Virus record (IMG/VR): IMGVR_UViG_3300033145_001370
Span: 1-64,000 of that record
From: a virus
Length of the DNA: 64,000 bases
Reading direction: 5' to 3' (one strand)
Both the position numbers and the translations under genes were made by a program. Each line of letters begins with the position of its first letter. Position 1 is the first letter of the stretch. Below the pieces are notes generated by a model. That model saw only the letters and a list, made by a program, of their open reading frames with translations. It searched no databases and was not told where the DNA came from. Below are positions 15,301 through 23,690 of the stretch, piece by piece.

Positions 15301-18300
15301 CCTTCAGGGTAAGCTTTGCTCTTCACTAATCTCTCATGTGTTCTGGATCCGAAGAGAGCTATTTTTTGCTTCTTGCTCATTGTTGGGATGATGTCGTACT
15401 TGGCTGTCTCCCTTATGATAAAGTCCTCGACCATGTTAGTGTGTTCTACCTTGAGTAGATGGCCAAGAAGAGTATCTGCATCCTTTACAATCTCCTTAAC
15501 GGTACCTTTAGCTTTCTGTTTGAATGATCTGAAGGGAGTGCGGAGACGGGTGGGGATGCCAACAGTATAAGCCCATTCAGGAGTATAGACACCTACCGCA
15601 TGAGGAGCGTAATCTTCGATAAACTGGCCTTCATACCCTGTCTTGGGATCGGGGCCCCTAAGCACTCCACGTCTCACGAGATCTGCCTGAACCTCATTTG
15701 TCACCGCTCTCCATTCATCAGCTGCACGGAGGGTTTCTGCTGATGCTGATGTTTCCAGCGTATCCCTTATTTTTGTTGCTTCGGGAAGTACAAGTTCAGG
15801 ATTCCCCCTACCTGCCTTTTGTCTGCCTACCTCATCCCTTGCATAGATCAGCTCAACTACATTGTAGACGTTATCCTTTTTCATATCCTTGAAGATCCTG
15901 CCGGCATATCCCTCTTTACTATAGACTTTATGGCGAGCTCTATCTAATGCCGCTACCATATGAACCCGGACATCGTTCACATAGTCTTTGGGAAGATGAG
16001 GATAGAATCGGAGGGGATCTACGATCTCATCAATAACAAACTCTTTTGCTCCTTTTGCTTTGAGGTAGGTGGACTCGAAGAACTTGGGAGATTTGATAAC
16101 ATCTCTTATCCCTTCATACATGGTTTGGAATCCACCGGCTTCAAGGGTAGGACCGGGGAAGCCCTTGGGGAAGCGAGAAGCGAGAACGTTGTGAGGAGTA
16201 TAGCCACCTTTCATCTTGGTGAAGGTTGGATCAAATGGCATCAAGTATCCTTGAAGCTTGCCATCAACAGAGAACGTAATGGGCAGACCTTCTCCGGGCA
16301 GACCTTCTCCGGGTTTTGGTATCTCCCACTGAACCTTTGGGCCATATTTCTGACGGATGTAATCAAAGTAGTTATGGGAGACGAAGAAGCCGTTCTCCTT
16401 GTTCATGATAGCCACACCATGTTCTGTGTCAAACACAGCCTTGGCAGGCTTGTGCGTATCTTTCCCTTTCCATCCATCTACAATCTCGGCTATATCTTTT
16501 GTTGCTTCTTCAAACACCAGCCTTTTAATCTTTGGAATAGGAGCGCCTTCCCTGAACTCTACTATATGCCCGTCGCTGAAAAAGGTTCGCTTGCCAACTT
16601 TCCCTCTTAAGAGATAGGGGTTCCCTCCCTCTTTGATTGTCTGTGTCTTCGGTTGCCACACTTCCTTTTCTGGAGGAGTCTTAAACTTGGTATCCTTGTC
16701 GAAGATCCTGATGAACGTATCACCAGCATCTACATCAACTTTAGGTCTGGTACCTGATGCTTCAACGATCGGACGTTCCTTTCTTGGTGGTTCTGGTGGC
16801 CCTATCTTACCTTCCTTAAGCCTTCCAATCTTTTTCGCAAACGTCTCAAGCGCATAGTTCGTGTTTGGTATGGTAAATGTTGTGCCTTCATGCTCTACCT
16901 TGATCCATGTTGGCTGATCTTTTGGGACATCTGAGAGAGTATCTGGAGCTCGTTTGGAGAGTGTTATGAACTCTTTAGCTACGTCCTTCTTGTCGCCTGA
17001 TTTGACTATGTGGAACTCTTCCTTCGGGATCTCTACTAACTTAGCCGGTGGTTTGGTAGGCTCAGGAGCAGCTGGCTTCACTCCCTCTACTGTTTGTTGG
17101 GCAAATGCCTCCTCTCCCTCTTTCCAGAGCTTGACAATCTCCCCGCCAGCTTTCTTTGTCCCGATATAGTTCTCAAGCATCTTGGCCTTGACAGCTTCTG
17201 TGGTAAAGAGTTCTTCTTTAAGCATGAGCGTAGACTTGGTATAGGGGGAGTTAAATGACCAGCGGTTCTTTCCTTTAACAACAGTAGGTGTGGTGACAGC
17301 TACTTCCTTTCCTTCCTTTATTGTGATCCCTCCCCACATTGCTCCAGCCTCTTCAGTTGCTGCTTTCATCTCGGCCTTAGTCCGGGGTTTAGGGATTTCA
17401 GCTACTCTATATGCCTCAACTTTCTTAGCTAACTCTGCCCTTATCCTCTCTGGAGTAACTTCAGATAGTGGGATCTCGATCGTGGTGCCAGTAGTCTTCT
17501 CATTAAAGGTAATGTAATCTGGGATAACACCCTCTTTGCCCTTCCGTATTCCGATATACTGCCCGCCTGCTTCCTCGACAACATCCTTGGCAAGCTGCTT
17601 TCCCTTAACAGGTATTTTCCTCTCGAGGGCAGGTTTCTTTACTTCCTCAGCTGGTACTGGGGGCTTCTTTACAGCTGGTGCTTTTCTCTCGAGAGGAATT
17701 TGTTCCCTCGTCTTGAGATTCTCTGTTACCTCTTCCTTGATATTCTTCAGGAAGGTAGTTGTCTTATCCTTGATCTTCTTCGGTAGCTTATCCTGCGCAC
17801 TCTTGATATCTGCTTCTATATTCTTAACCGTTATTCTCTCTTCTGGTAGCCCTCTATATTTAGAAACTCCTCTCTTGAACGTTTGTGTTCCTATCCTCGC
17901 TGTTTTGTGAGCAACGATATACGTTCCAAGGTGAATGACATCCTCTACTATCTTACGCAAGAATGGTTGAGTTTCCGGAACGATGTTTGAGGATGACCAT
18001 GTAGCAAACTGCTGGACTTTCTCAAACGGCCACGAGAGGGTTTCTGTCGCCTCCATTCCAAGCTTTGTCCTTGGCATATAGGAGAGTTCGGCTGCTATGG
18101 TGTCTTGAACTTCTGTAACAGCCTCTGCCTTCTCCTTTGATGTCAGGGGTTCACGAGGAGCTGGCTGTGGGGGAACTCCAACTTGAGGGAAGGCTGTGGG
18201 GATCGTCCCTTCGAGATATCCACCGAGCATAGATGGGAGGAACGCAGCCATCCCTGTTCCGAATGCTCCTGCTACATCTCCAAGAGCTGCTAACTGTTCA

Positions 18301-18788
18301 TGAGCTGGTTGCATTAGGGGGAGTTGCTCTGATAGAAGAGGAGCAGGTTCAGTAGGAGCAGCTTCAGGAGCAGGCTGTAAAGCTCCCGGTTGTGGAAATG
18401 CTGTTTGCTGGAGATCGGGAGGTACAGATTGCTGGTAAAGCTGTTCTAATCCAGAAGGAGGGGTAATGGTACCTGTTTCAGGAGAAAGTGGTTCAGGAGC
18501 CATTGTCGGGTCTCCCAGCTGTGCTCCCGCACCCAAACCAGCTCCTTCTTGCTGCTGCTGCTTGATAATGTCCTGCTCTGCCTTCTCCGCCTCCTTATTG
18601 ATCCGTTCCAGCTCCTTATTCATCATACCCTGATACTGGAAATAGCTCTCTGCGAAGGCTGACCGTTTATATTCCTGTGGCTTAAACGTGTCAACTTTTT
18701 GACTATCTACCGGAGGAGGCTTGCCACCCTTTTGACTACGGAAGGCCCTGTAACCTTTTAGAAACTCATTTCGGTCTGCCATTGTCAT
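12348..18788 (-). CDS. Giant DNA-ejection/polyvalent virion protein interrupted by an intein
   Basis: The 2146-residue product becomes about 1831 residues after removal of the intein at residues 1437-1751. N-terminal 1-330: Gln/Pro/Ala-rich low complexity. About 330-700: repeated modules of roughly 70-90 residues (EEAGGQYIGI..., EEAGAMWGGI..., then a weaker KRAPDTLSDV copy) separated by Pro/Lys linkers. About 700-1436: globular, with NMNNLIGDTFMVAIQHP and LVDYAAVSKGFRRIGRGMLTPFG. After the intein TWYFHNSRLVHRW continues the PF-x-x-W-type motif of 'large polyvalent protein' domains found in phage ejection proteins. The gene sits in a cluster of Gln-rich virion proteins, as for T7 gp14-16-type internal proteins, so injection with or before the DNA is the likely role. 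Starts at ATG 18788 (GCGAGGAAATGACA region) overlapping the upstream gene. Confidence 0.75.
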   Translation of the reverse strand: MTMADRNEFLKGYRAFRSQKGGKPPPVDSQKVDTFKPQEYKRSAFAESYFQYQGMMNKELERINKEAEKAEQDIIKQQQQEGAGLGAGAQLGDPTMAPEPLSPETGTITPPSGLEQLYQQSVPPDLQQTAFPQPGALQPAPEAAPTEPAPLLSEQLPLMQPAHEQLAALGDVAGAFGTGMAAFLPSMLGGYLEGTIPTAFPQVGVPPQPAPREPLTSKEKAEAVTEVQDTIAAELSYMPRTKLGMEATETLSWPFEKVQQFATWSSSNIVPETQPFLRKIVEDVIHLGTYIVAHKTARIGTQTFKRGVSKYRGLPEERITVKNIEADIKSAQDKLPKKIKDKTTTFLKNIKEEVTENLKTREQIPLERKAPAVKKPPVPAEEVKKPALERKIPVKGKQLAKDVVEEAGGQYIGIRKGKEGVIPDYITFNEKTTGTTIEIPLSEVTPERIRAELAKKVEAYRVAEIPKPRTKAEMKAATEEAGAMWGGITIKEGKEVAVTTPTVVKGKNRWSFNSPYTKSTLMLKEELFTTEAVKAKMLENYIGTKKAGGEIVKLWKEGEEAFAQQTVEGVKPAAPEPTKPPAKLVEIPKEEFHIVKSGDKKDVAKEFITLSKRAPDTLSDVPKDQPTWIKVEHEGTTFTIPNTNYALETFAKKIGRLKEGKIGPPEPPRKERPIVEASGTRPKVDVDAGDTFIRIFDKDTKFKTPPEKEVWQPKTQTIKEGGNPYLLRGKVGKRTFFSDGHIVEFREGAPIPKIKRLVFEEATKDIAEIVDGWKGKDTHKPAKAVFDTEHGVAIMNKENGFFVSHNYFDYIRQKYGPKVQWEIPKPGEGLPGEGLPITFSVDGKLQGYLMPFDPTFTKMKGGYTPHNVLASRFPKGFPGPTLEAGGFQTMYEGIRDVIKSPKFFESTYLKAKGAKEFVIDEIVDPLRFYPHLPKDYVNDVRVHMVAALDRARHKVYSKEGYAGRIFKDMKKDNVYNVVELIYARDEVGRQKAGRGNPELVLPEATKIRDTLETSASAETLRAADEWRAVTNEVQADLVRRGVLRGPDPKTGYEGQFIEDYAPHAVGVYTPEWAYTVGIPTRLRTPFRSFKQKAKGTVKEIVKDADTLLGHLLKVEHTNMVEDFIIRETAKYDIIPTMSKKQKIALFGSRTHERLVKSKAYPEGIMKEIEVVNTPKPGRLWTEEELAKVDPSFKGKGDHWSYTPDQPFSRTIYMTNEGQMALGRYKNVSLIPADIFRSFKSFSESGSPLVHRMNLITGYWKNMAILSHYPSFNMNNLIGDTFMVAIQHPQPTRLLIEMETSLKYLMNEARAKPHTGHLKELHEFILSEDILGASFFMTELPKQIKGSKNPLRMILDKSMTVSQMREGINRTAYASTLLKSMKEGTASEMIKAHSWIDTKGLDQKAALGKIAREVLVDYAAVSKGFRRIGRGMLTPFGCVDDKTECLTDRGWKRYDELKAKKDRIWSFNLEKGICQWSTLEGVFTSHGYDDTMIEVTNRSCNAFTTPCHSTVIQNRDGKYKVVEAEELLTLPLDSKIPIVANPQEQIGLLAEDNLIKLLGWYLTDATLQKGGAVVIYQSKPGYVKEIRRLLKGLDINFAESIGKPQASSYGKLKKYRFRIAKEDAKIITRIQPVRKLTPELIVMLSSHQKRILIEHMLRGDGSKDKSNGRWKIFVRQNKEQQDLFQMLCTTAGIASRTSTKGVFLQHNTARAIKRSNIRLVKESDYKGTVWCPKTGTGYWLARRNNNIFITGNTWYFHNSRLVHRWMWKNKGKALVGMFAAPLAAQAWNNRNEEARQRELRRPDWLRNKIHFDIEETPAGDARTWALQLPQDVLIGTKIFTIATEMASRVYRGEINPANGKPWTPRDAALRTIKEWGVQEYRGVAYLMAPLIRFYIGLKDRRDPYDKVPIYSAEYNSLNPMQRKWEGAQFFVKTMVPFLGANIIKTQQKKQPIDIAFRRFLDNFIGKEAIGIFDMTPKGEIRLGNGKVYTMDDTARIKWVSNQALQYFNDIERTYIGFRGTNQEFVQSDKFTNTLVEMYDMMGQIDPKLFKPELDKKAKAGIMSQLYGERLVNMLIDPGTQQNRLEVMIERAKTDEERKQIREEYEKQRQARIFLGLRRQPKMERELMFKRKMDGSTLPWQLELYMPP
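13536..14480 (-). other. Intein with LAGLIDADG-type endonuclease domain, 315 aa
   Basis: The insertion starts at Cys1 (C-V-D-D-K-T-E-C-L-T-D-R-G-W, block A) directly after extein TPFG. It ends IFITGN with the +1 residue Thr of extein TWYF, so splicing would use Cys1, terminal Asn and Thr+1. Block B-like TPCHSTV is present. Two dodecapeptide-like motifs (LLGWYLTDA and IEHMLRGDG) mark a DOD homing endonuclease between the splicing halves. The penultimate residue is Gly, not the usual His, a variant known in some active inteins. It sits in the best conserved-looking part of the host protein, as inteins do. Reading frame is intact across both junctions. In vivo splicing is inferred. Confidence 0.88.
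16281..16310 (-). repeat. 15-bp perfect tandem duplication inside the ejection gene
   Basis: GGGCAGACCTTCTCC occurs twice back to back (16281-16295, 16296-16310), giving GEGLP-GEGLP in a linker of the ejection protein. In frame, probably recent replication slippage. Confidence 0.9.
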
Positions 18789-19969
18789 TTCCTCGCTGGT
18801 GCCACTGGTGGTGCCGATTGAGGCCCTGTCCTTACCCTGTTCTGCTGTTTCAGATAGTTCATCATCATCTGGATGGCCTGTGTGCGAGAAGCTCCTGTTG
18901 CTTTCATATCATCAGCAATGTCCTTCTCGGTAATCCCCTGAGCCATGAGCTCGTCTGGGATCGGGATATCTTTTCCTGCCAATCCTCTACCTGTTCTGGC
19001 TAACATATCCTGATCAATCTTATCAGCTACTTTACTCATGTTATCTGCCATCTGATAGATAACCTGCCAATGCTGATCTATTGGAGTGGAGAATGCAGCA
19101 AATGGATTAGCATAAAACATCTTGGTAGCTGCCTCGATCGGATTCCATTTCGCACGGTTCATAAGAGCTGTCCACTGTTCAAACGTACCAGAAAAATGAC
19201 CGGCAGCAATAGCCGCATCGTATATCTGGAGAGCTGCTGTCTTATTTGCCTTGGCTGCATTTACCTTTCTTATAATGTCTGTAAACGATTCGCCAGTCTT
19301 CTCCATTTCATCCTTGATCAGTGACCATTCTGTCGGTGGGAGACCTCTTGCCGTCCTCTTTTGGATCTCAGCTGTCTGGGCTCTTGATTGCTCTGTTGCC
19401 TGTCTGGTTTGTTCAATCTGAGCTTCAGCCATCTGCCTTTCCTGATCGGTCTGGTAGGTTTGCATGATAAGATCCCATACCTGCTCCTGCTGTCTTCTCT
19501 CTGCTTCTCTCTCAACGTTAGTCTTGAGTCTCGGCTTTCCAACAACTTCAGAAGGGACGCTGGGAACAGTTGTCGGTTCTTGCTGAGGAGTAAGTCCCAT
19601 CTGCTGAGCAATACCTTCCAGAGCCTCCCGCATTTCAGGTGGTGTTCCTTCTGGGAGAGGAGGGTATGTGGGAGCGGCCTGTTGCTGGATCTGACCTATA
19701 TCAAATGGTTGAGGAGCTCCAACTTGCTGCATGGATTCTATGCCAAAGAGCTTACCTAATCCTCTAATAGGAGCACCAATCAAGCTCTCCCCTACAGTAG
19801 GAGTATATCCCATTGGTTGGAGTGCCGCAGCCTGTAGTTCGGGAGTATACTGACCAAGTTTCTCGGCCATAGCAGAAGCATAAGCAGCTTCCTGACTTAT
19901 CTGTTGCCTGCCTTTCTCCTTCTCTGCAAAGTAAGGAGCGGAGTAATCTACATAACCTCTATTTGCCAT
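18785..19969 (-). CDS. Gln/Ala-rich probable internal virion protein
   Basis: 394 residues from ATG 19969 (AGCGAGGTGATTCCA upstream; ATG 19978 in frame lies in the ribosome site). Long Gln/Ala/Glu helical stretches (QQEQVWDLIMQTYQTDQERQM, EQTRQATEQSRAQTAE) flank a globular-looking segment about residues 210-330 (FEQWTALMNRAKW, AFSTPIDQHWQVIYQM). Composition and position, directly upstream of the giant ejection protein with a 4-bp overlap, fit a T7 gp14/gp15-like internal or ejection protein. No enzymatic motif is visible. Confidence 0.6.
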   Translation of the reverse strand: MANRGYVDYSAPYFAEKEKGRQQISQEAAYASAMAEKLGQYTPELQAAALQPMGYTPTVGESLIGAPIRGLGKLFGIESMQQVGAPQPFDIGQIQQQAAPTYPPLPEGTPPEMREALEGIAQQMGLTPQQEPTTVPSVPSEVVGKPRLKTNVEREAERRQQEQVWDLIMQTYQTDQERQMAEAQIEQTRQATEQSRAQTAEIQKRTARGLPPTEWSLIKDEMEKTGESFTDIIRKVNAAKANKTAALQIYDAAIAAGHFSGTFEQWTALMNRAKWNPIEAATKMFYANPFAAFSTPIDQHWQVIYQMADNMSKVADKIDQDMLARTGRGLAGKDIPIPDELMAQGITEKDIADDMKATGASRTQAIQMMMNYLKQQNRVRTGPQSAPPVAPARK

Positions 19970-19991
19970 TGGAATCACCTCGCTTTATGAG

Positions 19992-20276
19992 TTATCTTAA
20001 CCAGACTTCAACCGTACCGGAATTGATAGTGGTAACTACGAAAGTACTAACGTCAATATCAGTATCAAGTACAACAGAGTCCATACCACCAACAGCTTTT
20101 CTGGTAACTGCCACTCCATCAAGAGTAAGTGTTAATGTATGTCCATCAGTAGTGGGATTTCTCCAGACAATACGTTTGATGAGTAACCTATTCCCATGAG
20201 TGATTGGGAATGCAGTGAAGTTAATCGTTCCTGTTTCATCTAAGATCATTGGGTTTTTAGTCGTCTCGTTTGCCAT
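19992..20276 (-). CDS. Small beta-rich virion-type protein
   Basis: 94 residues: MANETTKNPMILDETG, then alternating strands (LLIKRIVWRNPTT, HTLTLTLDGVAV, SVVLDTDIDVSTFVV). The pattern suits a small jelly-roll or Ig-like decoration protein. Good ribosome site (AAGGAGGTAAAG). Lies between the ejection block and an exported beta-helix gene. Function unknown. Confidence 0.55.
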   Translation of the reverse strand: MANETTKNPMILDETGTINFTAFPITHGNRLLIKRIVWRNPTTDGHTLTLTLDGVAVTRKAVGGMDSVVLDTDIDVSTFVVTTINSGTVEVWLR

Positions 20277-20286
20277 CTTTACCTCC

Positions 20287-22680
20287 TTATAAAAAAAGTC
20301 TCAACCGATTTAGAAGTTTCTTAAACCAAGTTTCTCTATATGTCTCAATAGCTCCTATATCAAAAGCTCCTCCAATCGGAATAGTCTTACCTGTATAGTC
20401 CTCTGTAAGGCTTACATCTACTCCTGCATTTATACAAGGAGAGGGCCAACGTAACTTGAAATTCCCACCACTAGCATCTGTAAATAGTGGGTCTGCTGCT
20501 AAGTTACCAGAAATAGTGTTGCCATCATTCCCGTTCTCAAGATTAAACTCAGCAACGGTTTTGTCTGCTCCCCTGTAATCAACATAATCAGTTATCCCAG
20601 AACCATACATTAAGTTAGTTCTATAAGTATTCCCATCTATTGTCGCATCTATTGACAAAACTATGCCAGCAGTAAATCCACCGAGTGAATTTGTAGAACC
20701 ATTCATCAGTATATTGTTTGTAATATCGTTAGTTTCAACCGTCACAACAAGATCAGCGTCACTAACAAAAATACATGGTTCTTCTGTATTATAAATAACA
20801 TTATTATAAATCTTATTGTTGTCACAGTCGGTATTAGCAGGTCTTATAACGATACCATACGCTTTTCCTGATGCTGACCAACTTGGGTTGGTAACGGTAT
20901 CTATAATGTTGTAATAGAACTCATTGTACGTTCCCCCTAAATTCACAAAAAGCCCACTATCTTTGATATAGTTATTATAAAACTTATTGGTAGTACATGA
21001 ACCTCCAAAAGCCAAAGCTCTCCCAAGTGCTACATTTGTAAATGATATTGTGTTGTTATAAACCTCATTAAGAACGGTGTTCCTATCTACATCAGTTTCT
21101 TCTATTAACACAGCAGAGTGCGTCCAATCATTTATTATGTTATTATAAACATCCCAATTCTGGCTTCCGTTCTTTAGTCCAATACCATATGAAGGGTAGT
21201 CTTTAGCTGCCGCCACAATATCCCAATCATAGACAAGTGTACAGTTACTACTTATAGTACAATTACTAATAGTCCCATGAGTATTATCATAGGAGTCATT
21301 AAGGGATAGAATATCAATTCCAAATCGACCCGCATTCTTGCCAATAGTACAATTATTAAATATTAGCTTTGTAGTGTTGTCTGCATTTGCCAAAACGTAA
21401 ACAGACGTTCTTCCACCCTCAAACTGGATACCATCTATAGTTATATAAGACTTATCTAAAATATAAAGAGCGTGTGCATCATCATAGAAAGAACCTTCAA
21501 TGTCAGCATAAGCAGTTGCTGGATTTTCTACCGCATATACATACAGATAATCATTAGGGTCATCCCACCACCATCTATGGGTTGAGTCTATATTGACAAA
21601 TCCTGTTTCAGCTTGCATATATTCTGTAGTCTCTAACCATACTCTATAAGGATTTTTAGAGATGCTTTGAATATACCACGCACCATTATGAGCACCCCCT
21701 AGCCAGCCTGTAGTATCTATGTCTAACGCATCAAGATATATGGTAGTCGCCTGGCTTGAGTTTAAAAGACCAAACCATATCTTGCTTACTTCTGTTACAT
21801 GAGTATCGGTTAAAGCCCCTTCTGACTCAACAGGGTCTGTGGCATCTTGGTCGTTTGGCTGTGCTACCCCGTCTAACTTCCAAGCCCACAGATTGTTTGT
21901 AGCATCCCACTTTACTTCAACACTATAGTTTGTATTTAGGGATAGTGTTGTTAAAGAGTTGTATATGTGGCTATTCCCATCATGGTAACTATACATCTTT
22001 AATCTCAGAATGTCACCTGAGTTACTCACCTGAACCCTAAAAGCATGACCAAATCCAACATTGGTTGTTTCTAGTATGTAGTTTAGGTTGTCTGTACCAA
22101 GTACCGTGAGAACAAACTCAAATCTGTAATATGTTATGGCTTCCGCACCAATACCATCATCCCTGACAAACGCACTATTGTTAACTCCAGCAGTAATAGC
22201 TTTAAAACACTTATCCCCCCACCCAAATCCAGCACTTACGTCAGCAGGGTCGGCGTTGGGGTCAAGGGAATTACCATCACCAATGGTTTCTCCATCAGAC
22301 CATGTTTCATCATACCCAGTTGCCTCGAAATATTCGCTAAAAGTATCACCAGTTTTCCCAGTGGTTGTCCAGTTGCCACCAGTTGCCCACCCGGGAATGT
22401 CACCTTTTGAACTTATAATGGGGTCAACACCAGTTCCGTGTGAAGTGTATAAAATGACACTACTTGACGAACTACCAGATGCAGGAACAATTATCATTTC
22501 CTTAAACGTCTCACCTTTTCTAAATGATACTATATCACCATCAGCTTCTGGCACATCCAACTGCAAATTAGCCCACGTCGTATAGTCATCAGAAACATCA
22601 GACCCTATCTGGTATGTAGTACAATATCCAGTCGAGGCTATAGATAAAATTAGTATGGTCAATAAAGCTTTAAGTTTCAT
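20287..22680 (-). CDS. Exported right-handed beta-helix protein with lectin-like domain
   Basis: 797 residues from ATG 22680 (AAGAGGAGAGGACA upstream). A clear Sec signal peptide (MKLKALLTILILSIASTGYC) is followed by a beta-helix start (TYQIGSDVSDDYTTW, the 'parallel beta-helix, choice-of-anchor' type). An inserted LamG-like module of about 200 residues begins GYDETWSDGETI. Then come many short Asn-rich rungs (NNCTIG, ISNCTISSN, YNNIINDW, YNNTISF, YNNYIKDSG, NNKIYNNVIYN) and a CINAGVDV / DIGAIE end typical of polysaccharide-degrading or binding secreted beta-helix proteins. The same lectin-like module occurs in the Ser-rich fibre at 25008-27989. A signal peptide on a phage gene in the late operon is odd: the protein would go to the periplasm or outside before lysis. 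Confidence 0.75.
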   Translation of the reverse strand: MKLKALLTILILSIASTGYCTTYQIGSDVSDDYTTWANLQLDVPEADGDIVSFRKGETFKEMIIVPASGSSSSSVILYTSHGTGVDPIISSKGDIPGWATGGNWTTTGKTGDTFSEYFEATGYDETWSDGETIGDGNSLDPNADPADVSAGFGWGDKCFKAITAGVNNSAFVRDDGIGAEAITYYRFEFVLTVLGTDNLNYILETTNVGFGHAFRVQVSNSGDILRLKMYSYHDGNSHIYNSLTTLSLNTNYSVEVKWDATNNLWAWKLDGVAQPNDQDATDPVESEGALTDTHVTEVSKIWFGLLNSSQATTIYLDALDIDTTGWLGGAHNGAWYIQSISKNPYRVWLETTEYMQAETGFVNIDSTHRWWWDDPNDYLYVYAVENPATAYADIEGSFYDDAHALYILDKSYITIDGIQFEGGRTSVYVLANADNTTKLIFNNCTIGKNAGRFGIDILSLNDSYDNTHGTISNCTISSNCTLVYDWDIVAAAKDYPSYGIGLKNGSQNWDVYNNIINDWTHSAVLIEETDVDRNTVLNEVYNNTISFTNVALGRALAFGGSCTTNKFYNNYIKDSGLFVNLGGTYNEFYYNIIDTVTNPSWSASGKAYGIVIRPANTDCDNNKIYNNVIYNTEEPCIFVSDADLVVTVETNDITNNILMNGSTNSLGGFTAGIVLSIDATIDGNTYRTNLMYGSGITDYVDYRGADKTVAEFNLENGNDGNTISGNLAADPLFTDASGGNFKLRWPSPCINAGVDVSLTEDYTGKTIPIGGAFDIGAIETYRETWFKKLLNRLRLFL

Positions 22681-22693
22681 TGTCCTCTCCTCT

Positions 22694-23092
22694 TTACGGT
22701 TGGACCACAACTTCTATTGTGAGGTTGATCGGGGTAGTCGGAGGAGTTGTGTCTGTAAGCGTATACGATACTTCATTGGAACAATCTGACTTATTGCCAG
22801 TAGCATCTTTAGCCAGAATCCTAAAGTAGAACGTGTCCCCTGCCTGCCCCGTAAGCTGATATTCTGTAGTGTATTCTGTTTGCCCGGTATACTCTACGTC
22901 AACAATCATTACTCCTTCTGTCTGGCAAGCAGGGCCCTCACCCATTACTGCGGCATGTTGATAAAGTTCCCACCCGGCAAAATCAGCTGATATTTCCTGA
23001 TCCCATATAAACTTAATGCTGCTTGTCTCCTGTGCCATAGCTGGGAAACAAAGGCTCAAAGACAGGATGATAAATAACAGTAACTTTTTCAT
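22694..23092 (-). CDS. Exported fibronectin type III-like protein
   Basis: 132 residues: signal peptide (MKK, LLFIILSLSLCF, cleavage after AMA near residue 20), then one FN3-like domain (SIKFIWDQEI..DFAGWELYQ, YTTEYQLTGQAGDTFYFRILAKDATGN-S-CSNEVSYTL) and a TTPPTTP linker end. The CSNEV tail is typical of FN3 modules from extracellular enzymes. Coupled to the upstream PLA2-like gene by an ATGA overlap. Probably a carbohydrate- or surface-binding export; precise partner unknown. Confidence 0.65.
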   Translation of the reverse strand: MKKLLLFIILSLSLCFPAMAQETSSIKFIWDQEISADFAGWELYQHAAVMGEGPACQTEGVMIVDVEYTGQTEYTTEYQLTGQAGDTFYFRILAKDATGNKSDCSNEVSYTLTDTTPPTTPINLTIEVVVQP

Positions 23093-23484
23093 TTGCTCTC
23101 CTCCTCAAGTTTAAAGGTTGCGATTGTTGTTAACTTCTTCATCTTATTATAATACTTCTTACCAGCTTTGCTAGTAACTATCCTATAGTAGATATTTGCT
23201 CTTGCTCTACGTCTTCGTACAAGCCATCCCCACTGAAGTCCTTTACTAATTAGATAGTACATATTTTGTTTGAATGTCTTATCAGCCTTCTCCTTACCCC
23301 TACCCATATCTTCACGATACTCCCAATCATGGATATTACAAGCCTCTGTTATCTTAAGCCCCCATATCCTATCAGGTATCAAGTACCCGAAGCCTTTAGG
23401 ACCTCACCCATTGGTCTTATCCTTTACTTCTTGTAAAGTTGCTTGCAAATACGACTTTGGGGCTTTCAGGGTTGTCTTTGGCAT
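23089..23484 (-). CDS. Phospholipase A2-like protein with an in-frame TGA at a conserved Cys position
   Basis: Read from ATG 23484 (AAGGAGAAGAAGG directly upstream) the frame is open for 132 codons except for TGA at codon 27 (23404-23406). Around it the sequence is TNG-[TGA]-GPKGFGYLIPDRIWG, then ACNIHDWEY. This matches the NGCG calcium-loop plus C-x-x-HD-x-x-Y active-site pattern of PLA2-like proteins, with TGA standing exactly where Cys is expected. The fragment after the stop (from 23382) has no ribosome site of its own. A 7-bp hairpin lies 20 bases after the TGA, a SECIS-like distance, but the loop (CUUGA) lacks the usual early G. Options are selenocysteine, readthrough, a nonsense mutation or a sequencing error. 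It sits between holin-like and FN3 genes, which fits a membrane-lysis role. Confidence 0.6.
23404..23406 (-). other. In-frame TGA replacing a conserved Cys codon
   Basis: The codon lies in the Ca-loop-like NG-x-GPKG motif of the PLA2-like gene. Upstream codons 1-26 and downstream codons 28-131 both look coding. Downstream, UCGGGUA-CUUGA-UACCUGA can form a 7-bp stem whose loop starts 21 bases after the stop. Confidence 0.75.
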
Positions 23485-23506
23485 CCTTCTTCTCCTTGCT
23501 TAAGGT

Positions 23507-23689
23507 TCATTTCTTCCATCCAAATAAAGTAGGTATAGACGCACCACCTAATGCACATATTGCCCCAATACACAATGTCATAACCTTACCGTTAATCCCT
23601 TTATATATAGCTGCTAGTTCAATTATAAACACACATACAATCGCTACAATTACTACAACCGCATTCATTTTTTGATTCCTATTAAGCAC
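23507..23689 (-). CDS. Holin-like two-helix membrane protein
   Basis: 60 residues from GTG 23689 (ACAAGGAGGTTGAC upstream). Two membrane helices (VVVIVAIVCVFIIELAAIY, and VMTLCIGAICALGGASIPTLF) are joined by KGINGK, with a short basic end. The NKNQ..n-TM-ELAAIYKGING-TM layout is common among small phage holin-like proteins. It lies one base downstream of the amidase endolysin, completing a lysis cassette. Confidence 0.7.
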   Translation of the reverse strand: MLNRNQKMNAVVVIVAIVCVFIIELAAIYKGINGKVMTLCIGAICALGGASIPTLFGWKK

Positions 23690-23690
23690 G

